6,601 nt of DNA, taken from NCBI GenBank assembly GCA_007134625.1, contig SLKL01000340.1, positions 1-6,601 on the forward strand. The letters run 5' to 3'. The stretch comes from Saprospiraceae bacterium. GTDB taxonomy: Bacteria; Bacteroidota; Bacteroidia; Chitinophagales; Saprospiraceae. Numbering within the stretch: position 1 is the first letter of the stretch; every line of letters starts with the position of its first letter. A model generated the notes under the pieces. That model saw nothing but the letters and a program-made list of their open reading frames with translations. It was not told the DNA's origin and did no database searches. Below are positions 1-6,051 of this stretch, piece by piece. Both the position numbers and the translations under genes were made by a program.

Positions 1-666
1 AATCCTTTTTTGCCCAGATCAAGAATCCCGGAATCTGCAAAAGATGAAGAAGAAGAGGATACAGAAAATCAAATCGAACCACAAGCTGATCAGGCGATTA
101 CGATAATAGATACCTCAGCCGAAGCCATGCGAAGGACGATAGAAGGGCGGAATATTACCCAGCGATACCGGACTATGGAACTCAAACCTGTAGATTCTGT
201 CAATACATTTGCCGAACGTTTTCCGCTTGAGCAGAGAAAAAGAATGTACACTCAGGCCGTGGGCTTCATTCAGACACACAATCTCCAGTTGAATGCCGCC
301 ACACAGTCAGTTTCTTCTACTTCCAGAGAGATGCGAAGGCATATTTATGAAAAGCATAGAAAGTTTGCTTTCGCAGCGGTGGTAATTATTTTCCTTTTTA
401 TCGGTGCTCCAATGGGGGCGATCATCAGAAAAGGTGGATTTGGTTATCCATTATTGGTAGCAATTCTGTTTTTTACACTGTATATCGTTCTGTTCACGGT
501 GTTTAAGGAAATGAATGATGCAGGGACGATTAATTCTGCTCTTTCTGCCTGGCTGGCGGAAATCATTTTGTTCCCTATGGGCTTATTCCTGACCATTCAG
601 GCCATGCGGGATAAAAAGATTTTGGACTTTAGTGGGTGGTTTGCAAAATTCAAACGAAAAGCCTAA
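1..666 (+). CDS. LptF/LptG-family permease, 3' fragment (start lies outside the window)
   Basis: This is the C-terminal part of a YjgP/YjgQ-type inner-membrane permease. In the LptB2FG ABC transporter such subunits extract lipopolysaccharide from the inner membrane and pass it to the periplasmic bridge. The frame is open from base 1, so the gene is truncated by the window edge, and the TTG at base 10 is probably not the start. About 221 codons remain. The first ~110 residues are soluble and polar, with an acidic run near the beginning. Three hydrophobic segments follow at roughly residues 121-141, 149-169 and 185-203 of the visible part, matching the last three of six helices in the family. 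The stretch HRKFAF...FIGAPMGAIIRKGGFGYP is the most diagnostic: a basic entry to the helix, then GAP-GAIIRKGG. The sequence cannot tell LptF from LptG with certainty, so no symbol is given. The stop codon overlaps that of convergent xseB. Confidence 0.88.
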   Translation, partial: NPFLPRSRIPESAKDEEEEDTENQIEPQADQAITIIDTSAEAMRRTIEGRNITQRYRTMELKPVDSVNTFAERFPLEQRKRMYTQAVGFIQTHNLQLNAATQSVSSTSREMRRHIYEKHRKFAFAAVVIIFLFIGAPMGAIIRKGGFGYPLLVAILFFTLYIVLFTVFKEMNDAGTINSALSAWLAEIILFPMGLFLTIQAMRDKKILDFSGWFAKFKRKA

Positions 667-872
667 TCGGTTTCTTCTATTTCTTTGATGATATCCGCGA
701 GTCGGGTTTCCATATTTTTTATTTTGGCAGAACAAAAGCGGATGAGTATTTCGGCCCTCTTCATCAATACCTCCAGTTGGTCGATATCGCTTAAGTCGCC
801 TTGGAGTTTCTGTAATATGCCTCTCAACTCCTCGATGGCTTCTTGATAACTTAAATCTTTGTCCTCTGTCAT
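663..872 (-). CDS. xseB: Exodeoxyribonuclease VII small subunit
   Basis: This is the small subunit of exonuclease VII, a cytoplasmic enzyme that degrades single-stranded DNA from both ends to acid-soluble oligonucleotides. The small subunits coat the coiled-coil arm of XseA. The product has 69 residues (about 80 in E. coli) and is almost wholly helical and charged. The family signature is the N-terminal SYQEAIEELRGILQKLQ, followed by a second helix (residues ~29-66) suited to the two-helix hairpin of the family. The ATG overlaps the xseA stop as ATGA (869-872), which implies translational coupling and fixes the start. The TAG stop overlaps the TAA of the convergent permease gene within 663-666. 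Identification rests on motif plus context; a protein this short would be weaker alone. Confidence 0.93.
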   Translation of the reverse strand: MTEDKDLSYQEAIEELRGILQKLQGDLSDIDQLEVLMKRAEILIRFCSAKIKNMETRLADIIKEIEETD

Positions 873-2149
873 GATTTGTATGTTTTAGTGATGGTGCTTT
901 CTGCTCTGCCTTTAAATAATCTGATCTCCACTTTATCTCCCTCTCTTAATTCGTCGGAATCACTCACAATTTTACCATCTTTTGAAAAAATAGCAAAACC
1001 TCTTTTTAGGATATTATCAGGATTGCTAATTTGAAACTCTCTTGTCAATTGCCTGAAGCTTTCTGCTGTTTTTTGTAACTGAAATCGACTTTGCATTAAC
1101 AACTCACCTTTAATTAATGCGAGTTGGTGCTTCCTGTCACGGATAAAATTGATGGCTGAGTGTGTGATTTCTACCCGGGTCCGTTCCAGCTGAGTATTAT
1201 GTTGCTGCAATTGATTTATGGCAGCTTCTGCAATTTTTAATTTTGCAATTTCGATTCTGCTGATAAACTCATCGTTTTTGTTGATGATAAATTGACCTGC
1301 TGCAGTTGGCGTTTTTTGACTGATGGCTGCTACCACATCTAATGCTGAGACATCAATCTCATGCCCAATTCCCGTCAGGATAGGAATAGGGTAGTGGGCT
1401 ACTTTTCTTGCTAAGTTATAATTATCAAAATCCATTAAATCGAGTTTTGCTCCCCCGCCTCTAATAATAACGACAAGATCATATTGCTCTTTTCCGCTTT
1501 CAATTTTTTCCAGATTCTGAATTAAATCATTTTCAACTGCTGTTCCCTGCATGGAGTTTTGGTGCAGATCGAGTTGGATATGCATCCGATCAGAAACATT
1601 TTCAATTTGTCTTACAAAATCTATATAGCCGGCAGCAGTGGAGGATGAAATCACAGCAATTTTCTGTAATACCATGGGGATAGGCAGCGTCTTCTGCGGT
1701 TCATGTAGTTTCTCCTTTAATATCCTGGCGAATAACTGCTGCTTTTTGGTAAAGTATTTTCCAATGGTAAAATCTGGATCAATATCAACAATCTGAATAC
1801 TCAATCCATATTGTGAGTGAAAATTAACCTTAACTTCGAGCAGTACCTCCTGACCTTCTTTTATGATCAGGTCAATGTCCTCCTTCATTCGCTTGCTGAG
1901 CTGAAGGTAGGTTCCTGACCAAAGGTTACCCTGAACTCTTGCCAGGACTTGGTCTGAATCCGCTTCTTTTTGGATTAGATCCAGATACCTGTGTCCCCTC
2001 GATGTTTTTAGGGTAGCAATTTCAGCCCTTACCCAGATGGGTGATGCAAAATTAAGTGCAACGACCCTTTTAATCCTGTTGGTAAGCTCCTGAAGGCTAA
2101 TTCCTTTCTGTTGATTTTCGCCCGTATTCAGCTTGGTAAATTCAGCCAC
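869..2149 (-). CDS. xseA: Exodeoxyribonuclease VII large subunit
   Basis: This is the catalytic subunit of exonuclease VII, which acts on single-stranded DNA in repair and recombination. It has 426 residues (about 456 in E. coli). Residues ~18-125 form the N-terminal OB-fold, with the family hallmark SPIWVRAEI (36-44). The nuclease domain follows. Positions equivalent to the conserved E. coli catalytic residues Asp155, Arg205, His238 and Asp241 appear as D177 (AAGYIDF), R230 (IIRGGG), H263 and D266 (GIGHEIDV), so the active site looks intact. Residues ~290-365 are helical and heptad-like, the coiled-coil arm to which XseB binds. The end (NPDNILKRGFAIF, then LREGDKVEIRL) is the usual C-terminal segment. 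The start is GTG: an in-frame TAA lies five codons upstream, no ATG intervenes, and a later start would remove the OB-fold. No clear Shine-Dalgarno sequence is seen. Confidence 0.96.
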   Translation of the reverse strand: MAEFTKLNTGENQQKGISLQELTNRIKRVVALNFASPIWVRAEIATLKTSRGHRYLDLIQKEADSDQVLARVQGNLWSGTYLQLSKRMKEDIDLIIKEGQEVLLEVKVNFHSQYGLSIQIVDIDPDFTIGKYFTKKQQLFARILKEKLHEPQKTLPIPMVLQKIAVISSSTAAGYIDFVRQIENVSDRMHIQLDLHQNSMQGTAVENDLIQNLEKIESGKEQYDLVVIIRGGGAKLDLMDFDNYNLARKVAHYPIPILTGIGHEIDVSALDVVAAISQKTPTAAGQFIINKNDEFISRIEIAKLKIAEAAINQLQQHNTQLERTRVEITHSAINFIRDRKHQLALIKGELLMQSRFQLQKTAESFRQLTREFQISNPDNILKRGFAIFSKDGKIVSDSDELREGDKVEIRLFKGRAESTITKTYKS

Positions 2150-2183
2150 TATGGTTGAGCATTTTTAAATTAAGTATCTATCC

Positions 2184-2206
2184 TTCTACTGAAATTTCAG
2201 TCAGAA
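2184..2206. promoter_or_regulatory. Palindrome upstream of xseA (possible operator or hairpin)
   Basis: A perfect 14-bp palindrome, ACTGAAATTTCAGT (2188-2201), is extended by TTCT on one side (2184-2187) and AGAA on the other (2203-2206), with one unpaired C at 2202. It lies 35-57 bases upstream of the xseA GTG and about 50 bases past the higA stop. No T-run follows it on the minus strand, so a classical terminator is unlikely. A dimeric repressor site or a leader hairpin in the xseAB transcript are the reasonable alternatives. The role is inferred; the symmetry is directly visible. Confidence 0.4.
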
Positions 2207-2226
2207 TAATAAAGGTTTTATTTTGA

Positions 2227-2244
2227 AGCTTTGATGATAAAGCT
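2227..2244 (-). terminator. Weak hairpin just downstream of higA
   Basis: AGCTTT and AAAGCT (2227-2232 and 2239-2244) form a 6-bp stem around a 6-base loop, 11 bases after the higA stop on the minus strand. The following minus-strand bases are A-rich rather than a T-run, so it does not fit the textbook intrinsic terminator. It may only protect the 3' end of the mRNA, or be chance in AT-rich DNA. Confidence 0.22.
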
Positions 2245-2255
2245 GTAGCCTGTTG

Positions 2256-2627
2256 TTATTTTTTCACCAGTTGATAGTTGCTCACTAAGACTGATGCTGA
2301 AATTTGAAGTACCCGTTCTAATTCTCTAATCATTTCAACAGTTAATTTCTTTTTCCGATTTAAAATTTCAGATACTCGGCTTTTGCCGCCAATCACGCCA
2401 ATCAAATCTTTTTGACGAAGGTTTAATTCTTCCATTCGTATTTTTATAGCTTCGATTGGATCTGGTGCATCGATTGTGTAGTGTTCGTTTTCATAGTTTT
2501 CTATCATTAATGATAAGATTTCAGCTTCATCGCCTTCAGGTGTATCAATTGGGGCATCAAAAATCACTTCCATCCGCTCAAGTGCTCTTCGGTAGTCTAA
2601 GTCGTTTTTTATAGGTCTTAAATCCAT
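2256..2627 (-). CDS. higA: HigA-type antitoxin, helix-turn-helix protein
   Basis: This is the antitoxin of a type II toxin-antitoxin pair. It is expected to bind and neutralise the HigB-like toxin and to repress the shared promoter. It has 123 residues. The N-terminal half (1-58) is acidic, with DAPIDTPEGDEAEILSLMIENYE typical of the COG5499 HigA group in which this half contacts the toxin. The C-terminal half (~59-118) is an XRE/Cro-type helix-turn-helix: IKIRMEELNLRQKDL, then IGGKSRVSEILNRKKKLT with the recognition helix near 82-90, then an end rich in hydrophobic residues. It follows the toxin gene by 12 bases on the same strand, so the pair is probably one transcript. The ATG has no strong Shine-Dalgarno sequence, as is common in Bacteroidota. 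The symbol reflects family resemblance; specificity toward the neighbour is inferred from pairing. Confidence 0.9.
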   Translation of the reverse strand: MDLRPIKNDLDYRRALERMEVIFDAPIDTPEGDEAEILSLMIENYENEHYTIDAPDPIEAIKIRMEELNLRQKDLIGVIGGKSRVSEILNRKKKLTVEMIRELERVLQISASVLVSNYQLVKK

Positions 2628-2639
2628 AATCTATTATTT

Positions 2640-2936
2640 TTAGATAGTATCAGCATTTATCTTGTCATAATCAGCATGAGTGCCAATAAATCGAATAAAT
2701 GCCCACTGTTTCTCATAATTAAATTTAACTACAAGTCGATATGAGTTTCCCTTTATATTGAAAACTACTCGACCTTTTTTAAGAATACTTGCTGAAATAT
2801 AAGTATTCTTAACATCCTTTGGGGACGACCACTTGGCAGTTTTAGCTGTATCATACCAAGTTTTCAAATACTGCTCAGCATCAGCATGCTTCTCCCAAAA
2901 TTCTCTGAGTGTTCTTTTCGCAATTATCCGTTTCAT
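2640..2936 (-). CDS. higB: HigB-family mRNA interferase toxin
   Basis: This is the toxin of the pair, expected to be a RelE-superfamily ribonuclease that cleaves mRNA, often at the ribosome. It has 98 residues, a normal full length for the HigB_toxin family. The recognisable pattern runs: start MKRIIAKRTL, then a helix with HADAEQYLKTWYDTAKTAKW (residues 17-36), then the beta-sheet core VVFNIKGNSYRLVVKFNY (57-74), then the terminal signature IRFIGTHADYDKIN (81-94). This last block, with His87 and Tyr90, is the strongest family hallmark. The toxin gene comes first, the order usual for higBA and opposite to most toxin-antitoxin operons. No frameshift or truncation is visible. A candidate promoter and a possible operator lie within 50 bases upstream. 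Toxicity and target are inferred from the family. Confidence 0.92.
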   Translation of the reverse strand: MKRIIAKRTLREFWEKHADAEQYLKTWYDTAKTAKWSSPKDVKNTYISASILKKGRVVFNIKGNSYRLVVKFNYEKQWAFIRFIGTHADYDKINADTI

Positions 2937-2952
2937 TTAAGAATTAATAAAA

Positions 2953-2960
2953 CAAATATA
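2953..2960 (-). promoter_or_regulatory. Candidate -7 element for higBA
   Basis: Read on the minus strand this is TATATTTG, an exact fit to the Bacteroidota -7 consensus TAnnTTTG, ending 17 bases before the higB ATG. Transcription would begin close to the start codon, giving a leader of about ten bases. No TTG is found at the expected spacing for the -33 element, which lowers confidence, although the -33 region is occupied by the inverted repeat described at 2964-2986. Confidence 0.42.
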
Positions 2961-2963
2961 CAA

Positions 2964-2986
2964 ATAGTTCTCAAAAGTTGAACTAT
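2964..2986. promoter_or_regulatory. Inverted repeat, candidate HigA operator
   Basis: ATAGTTC (2964-2970) and GAACTAT (2980-2986) are perfect 7-bp inverted half-sites separated by 9 bases. They sit immediately upstream of the candidate -7 element and cover the place where the -33 element would be. HigA antitoxins are known to autoregulate by binding palindromes in their own promoter, so this is the natural operator candidate. Binding itself is inferred. Confidence 0.45.
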
Positions 2987-3067
2987 GGATGATGTTTTTA
3001 CTATCCGGGGAAATTGGCAAATGTAAATTTTTTAGATCAACCCTTAATAACTTTTGGACATTAATTG

Positions 3068-3180
3068 TACAATCCCGAAGGGATGGGATTATTGTAGTAA
3101 ATGATTTACAAATTAACCTAAACCCCGAAGGGGTGGTATTGAAATTACAACCAAAAAATAATATCACCCCATCGGTGTTC
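3068..3180. repeat. Cluster of three related 20-nt hairpin units (REP-like)
   Basis: Unit 1 (3071-3090) and unit 2 (3121-3140) are direct copies exactly 50 bases apart, identical at 17 of 20 positions. Unit 3 (3160-3179) is an inverted copy that also matches unit 2 at 17 of 20. Units 1 and 2 each carry a tiny hairpin with loop GAA: ATCCC-GAA-GGGAT (3072-3084) and ACCCC-GAA-GGGGT (3122-3134). The difference between these two stems is compensatory, T:A replaced by C:G. Units 2 and 3 can also pair with each other over 11 bp (3130-3140 with 3160-3170, one G-U pair, 19-base loop). TACAAT (3068-3073) and ATTGTA (3091-3096) flank unit 1. Such clusters resemble REP/BIME elements; I recall CCCGAAGGG hairpins in Bacteroidota intergenic DNA, but the family name is not established here. 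Confidence 0.6.
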
Positions 3181-3340
3181 TGATTTATTTTTTTGTTATT
3201 CCTACAAAAATGACATCTCTCGTCAGTTGTAATCCCGCCGAGACAGGCTCTACGGGATTTTTATCCCACCACACAAACAAACATTGAACAAACAAATAAT
3301 CAAATCATTAAGAATAGCATTAATGGTTTAAATGTATGTC
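3181..3340. other. Gene-free DNA between hairpin cluster and sucC end
   Basis: There is no plausible gene here. Besides the hairpin at 3231-3259, it holds TGAC/GTCA half-sites (3211-3214 and 3222-3225) and a weak AT-only inverted repeat, CATTAA/TTAATG (3306-3311 and 3320-3325), 15 bases beyond the sucC stop. The latter is too weak to call a terminator. Together with 2937-3180 it makes a 404-base region free of coding sequence. Confidence 0.5.
3231..3267. repeat. Hairpin with two competing stems
   Basis: AATCCCG (3231-3237) pairs perfectly with CGGGATT (3253-3259), and inside this GAG (3240-3242) can pair with CTC (3248-3250). The right arm can instead pair with the next bases: GGGAT (3254-3258), TTTT, ATCCC (3263-3267). 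The outer arms echo the AATCCC/GGGATT ends of the 20-nt unit at 3071-3090, so this is probably another diverged member of the same repeat cluster. It lies downstream of sucC on that gene's strand and could act as an mRNA 3' structure. Confidence 0.45.
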
Positions 3341-4543
3341 TTACGAAAGCACCTCCTTAACAGCCTGAGCTGCTTCTTCGAGAAGGACTGCTGATCTGAC
3401 TTCAAGACCTGAATTGTCTATTATCTCTTTCGCTATTTCAGCATTGGTTCCCTGCAATCTCACGATGATAGGCACATTCAGATTTTCCATGTTTTTGCAA
3501 GCATCCACAACTCCCTGAGCTACTCTGTCACATCGTACAATACCTCCGAAAATATTAATCAGAATGGCTTTTACATTGGGATCACTCAGGATGATTCTGA
3601 ATCCTTGTTCAACTCTTGCAGCATCTGCCGTTCCACCAACATCTAAGAAGTTAGCCGGGTCACCACCTGATAATTTGATCATATCCATAGTCGCCATCGC
3701 CAATCCGGCACCGTTTACCATGCAACCTACATTTCCGTCTAATTTGACGTAATTGAGGTTGAATTTTTTAGCTTCTACTTCTGTTGGATCTTCTTCATGT
3801 ATGTCCCTCATTTCCTTGATATCAGGGTGCCTGAATAAGGCGCTTTCATCTACTGTCATCTTGCAATCTACAGCTAATATTCTATCATCACCTGTTTTGA
3901 GGCAGGGATTTATCTCAATTAAACTCGCATCAGCACCGGTAAAGGCTCTGTACAGTTTTGAGATAAACTTTGTCATATTCTTGAATGCCTGCCCACTAAG
4001 CCCCAGATTAAAAGCGATTTTTCTGGCTTGAAATCCCTGTAAGCCAAGGGCGGGGTCCACAATTTCTTTATGGACAAGGTGGGGCGTTTCTTCTGCTACA
4101 GCCTCAATATCCATACCTCCCTCAGTGGAATAAATAATGACGTTGGACTTGGTTTCTCTGTCGGTCAGGATAGAGATATAGATTTCATCACATGCATCGA
4201 AATCAGGAGCGTAAACATCTTCCGCTATCAAAACTTTCCGCACTAATTTTCCTTCACCATCTAATCCTCCGGGAGTTTGGGGTGTTTTTAGCATCATTCC
4301 AAGTATCTCGCCCCCAATCGTTTCTACTTCGTCTCTTTTTTTGGCTAGTTTTACTCCTCCTCCTTTACCTCTTCCTCCGTCATGTATCTGTGCTTTGATC
4401 ACTGCGAACTCAGTTCCTGTTTCAGCCCTCAGTTCATCATAAGCTTTAAGTAATCCCGATTTTTCTTCAACCACTTTTCCCTCTTGTATAGGTACTCCGA
4501 ATGACTTTAAAATTTGTTTTCCCTGATATTCGTGTAAATTCAT
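3341..4543 (-). CDS. sucC: Succinyl-CoA synthetase beta subunit
   Basis: This is the nucleotide-binding subunit of succinyl-CoA synthetase (succinate--CoA ligase) of the TCA cycle, which makes ATP or GTP from succinyl-CoA, phosphate and ADP or GDP in the cytoplasm. It has 400 residues (388 in E. coli) and is full length, beginning with the hallmark [10 protein letters not shown]. Residues ~1-245 are the ATP-grasp domain. It contains the loop [12 protein letters not shown] (52-63), STEGG (139-143), and the Mg-binding N212 (EINP) and D226 (AVDCK), equivalent to E. coli Asn199 and Asp213 with identical spacing. The C-terminal ligase domain carries [11 protein letters not shown] (277-287), NFLDVGG (298-304) and [11 protein letters not shown] (329-339). 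The partner gene sucD is not in the window, so the two subunits are encoded apart. Position 55 is Asp where E. coli has Ala. No Shine-Dalgarno sequence is evident before the ATG. Nucleotide preference (ADP or GDP) cannot be read from the sequence. Confidence 0.97.
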   Translation of the reverse strand: MNLHEYQGKQILKSFGVPIQEGKVVEEKSGLLKAYDELRAETGTEFAVIKAQIHDGGRGKGGGVKLAKKRDEVETIGGEILGMMLKTPQTPGGLDGEGKLVRKVLIAEDVYAPDFDACDEIYISILTDRETKSNVIIYSTEGGMDIEAVAEETPHLVHKEIVDPALGLQGFQARKIAFNLGLSGQAFKNMTKFISKLYRAFTGADASLIEINPCLKTGDDRILAVDCKMTVDESALFRHPDIKEMRDIHEEDPTEVEAKKFNLNYVKLDGNVGCMVNGAGLAMATMDMIKLSGGDPANFLDVGGTADAARVEQGFRIILSDPNVKAILINIFGGIVRCDRVAQGVVDACKNMENLNVPIIVRLQGTNAEIAKEIIDNSGLEVRSAVLLEEAAQAVKEVLS

Positions 4544-4568
4544 TTATTGACGTTTTTGAAATGAAGCC

Positions 4569-4576
4569 CAAAGCTA
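4569..4576 (-). promoter_or_regulatory. Candidate -7 element for sucC (proximal)
   Basis: On the minus strand this reads TAGCTTTG, matching TAnnTTTG, and ends 25 bases before the sucC ATG, which would give a leader of roughly 20 bases. The nearest upstream TTG (4604-4606) is 27 bases away, too far for the normal -33 spacing, so the call is tentative. Confidence 0.3.
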
Positions 4577-4662
4577 ATGAGTTTTTTTAATTTGGAAAAA
4601 GAGCAATGGAGAAATATTTAAAAAAATAGGGGGAGGGGTTTGTAAAATTCATTTTTCATTGC

Positions 4663-4670
4663 CAAAATTA
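4663..4670 (-). promoter_or_regulatory. Candidate -7 element for sucC (distal)
   Basis: On the minus strand this reads TAATTTTG, also an exact TAnnTTTG match, about 120 bases before the sucC ATG. No TTG is found at the proper upstream spacing. If used, the leader would include the C/T-rich complement of the G-run at 4629-4638. In DNA this AT-rich a chance match is quite possible. Confidence 0.25.
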
Positions 4671-4818
4671 TTAACTCAGTATTTATATCTCTATTCTGAA
4701 AAACTGTTATTGTTGTTAATCTTAGAAAAATGTTAAGAAGCCCTTAGGGATGTGAGCTTATGAACATTTCTATATACTTTTACTTTTAGTATCATTCCTT
4801 AGTAATAAAATCTACCTC

Positions 4819-6051
4819 ATGAAATCAATACTTTTACTTTTTATCAGTTTATTATTTTTCTCAAGCGACCTTCTAGCACAATGGGAAAGAATGAATGACT
4901 CGCAAGTTACCACAAGGCACCATCCCGTTACGTTTACTTTAAATGATACCGCCTATTTACTTTCCGGAACAACTGCACAAAGTTCACCATTAGGGACTAA
5001 TGATTTTTACAGATATGATGAAGAAAACGATACATGGATACGATTAGCAGATTTTCCGGGATCGCCCAGAAGTTTTGCTTATGCCGCTACATATGAAGGA
5101 AAGGCTTATTTCGGTTTTGGAAGTCAACAGCAATATTTGAATGACCTTTGGGAATACGATCCGGAAACCGAAGTTTGGACGCAGTTGGCATCTTGTCCCT
5201 GTAACGGAAGAAGTCACCCCGCTTTTGTGGCTTTAGATGGGAAAATATACATGGGTTTTGGTAATAACAACTTCAATGTCAATGATTGGTGGGTATATGA
5301 TATAGCTGATAATGAGTGGGAGAAAATGCCTGATGTTCCCGGACCGCCAAGGCACCACCCGTTTCATTTTACTGCGGGAGGTTATGTGTATGCAGGATTT
5401 GGTCATGCAGGACCTAACTATTATGATGATTGGTATCGATTTGATCCCAGCGAACAAGAATGGACGCGTATGAATGATCATCCCAATGGTTCTAGAGTGG
5501 CCGGACAGGAGTTTCAGTACGGTGGTTATGGATTTGTGATAAGTGGAGATGGTCAGGATCACTTTAATTTGATTGAAGGTGAGTTCTACAGATATTTGCA
5601 CGAAACAGATGAATGGGAAAGACTTCCCAATCACCCCGGCTCACCTGCTGATGGTAGAGTGGGGCGTTGGGCACCTGGTTCTATGGTATTAAACGATCAT
5701 GTATATTTCTTTGGAGGTGTTAATAGAGGTGGTGGCTTTTTGTACAGCGAAGTATGGCGATTTGACCTGAGCGATGTCGTTAGTAATACAAAAGATGTTG
5801 AAGTAGTTGCCGATATTGAAATTTTCCCCAACCCTACAACAGACGTCATCAATTTAATTATGGATGATGAATTGGCAAATCAGTCTTCAACGGAGGTCAG
5901 CATTTTTGATGTCTCCGGCAAACAAGTTCACAGGGTGAATGAAATCGGAAGTCAGATCGATGTCAGTTTCCTGAGCCCGGGTAAATACTTCCTGAAAGTC
6001 AGTAATTCAGACCGTCTGATTCAAACTTTGCCGTTTGATGTGGTGAAATAG
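4819..6051 (+). CDS. Secreted kelch-repeat beta-propeller protein with T9SS sorting domain
   Basis: The 410-residue product begins with a Sec signal peptide (basic MK, hydrophobic core 4-19, probable cleavage LLA|QW after residue 20). Residues 21-~317 hold kelch-like repeats. The conserved tryptophan recurs at 22, 73, 120, 167, 215 and 266, about 47-51 residues apart, each usually followed by a short loop, a conserved Arg (33, 84, 131, 178, 226, ~280) and a glycine pair or GFG (e.g. YFGFG, YMGFG, YAGFG, YFFGG). Six repeats suggest a six-bladed propeller, with the N-terminal W22 strand closing the last blade. Residues ~331-410 are a type A T9SS sorting domain (IEIFPNPTTDVINL, then SIFDVSGKQV, then LSPGKYFLKV), predicting export across the outer membrane and removal of this tail on surface attachment. 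The ligand or activity is unknown, and no catalytic domain is present. No terminator is clear after the stop. Confidence 0.92.
   Translation: MKSILLLFISLLFFSSDLLAQWERMNDSQVTTRHHPVTFTLNDTAYLLSGTTAQSSPLGTNDFYRYDEENDTWIRLADFPGSPRSFAYAATYEGKAYFGFGSQQQYLNDLWEYDPETEVWTQLASCPCNGRSHPAFVALDGKIYMGFGNNNFNVNDWWVYDIADNEWEKMPDVPGPPRHHPFHFTAGGYVYAGFGHAGPNYYDDWYRFDPSEQEWTRMNDHPNGSRVAGQEFQYGGYGFVISGDGQDHFNLIEGEFYRYLHETDEWERLPNHPGSPADGRVGRWAPGSMVLNDHVYFFGGVNRGGGFLYSEVWRFDLSDVVSNTKDVEVVADIEIFPNPTTDVINLIMDDELANQSSTEVSIFDVSGKQVHRVNEIGSQIDVSFLSPGKYFLKVSNSDRLIQTLPFDVVK

Larger units (their letters stand above)
4544..4818. other. Divergent intergenic region between sucC and the kelch gene
   Basis: This 275-base AT-rich region must hold promoters for both flanking genes. 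On the sucC side two TAnnTTTG matches are listed separately. On the kelch side the best candidates are two overlapping TACTTTTA sequences (4775-4782 and 4781-4788), each one base off the consensus and 30-40 bases before the ATG, without a well-spaced TTG. A GGGGGAGGGG tract (4629-4638) stands out from the AT-rich surroundings. No RNA gene is recognised. Confidence 0.4.

Noticed and set aside
10..12. TTG at base 10 as the real start of the permease gene
   Set aside because: The frame is open to base 1, and the family is normally much longer with three more N-terminal helices, so the true start is outside the window.
3071..3179. Possible small CRISPR array (20-nt repeats with a 30-nt spacer)
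   Set aside because: Only two direct copies exist, they are imperfect, the third is inverted, each is a short hairpin on its own, and no cas gene is nearby.
2937..3183. Short open frames on both strands between higB and sucC
   Set aside because: They run through the hairpin repeat cluster, have no recognisable domain, and their composition follows the repeats rather than coding constraint.
3306..3325. CATTAA/TTAATG inverted repeat as the sucC terminator
   Set aside because: The stem is six almost wholly A/T pairs with no T-run after it, too weak to claim.
3564..4398. Open frames of 62-92 residues antisense to sucC
   Set aside because: sucC is unequivocal over its full length and these frames carry no motif of their own.
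5233..5634. 133-residue open frame antisense to the kelch gene
   Set aside because: It lies wholly inside a well-supported gene, shows no family motif, and is explained by the low stop frequency opposite that frame.
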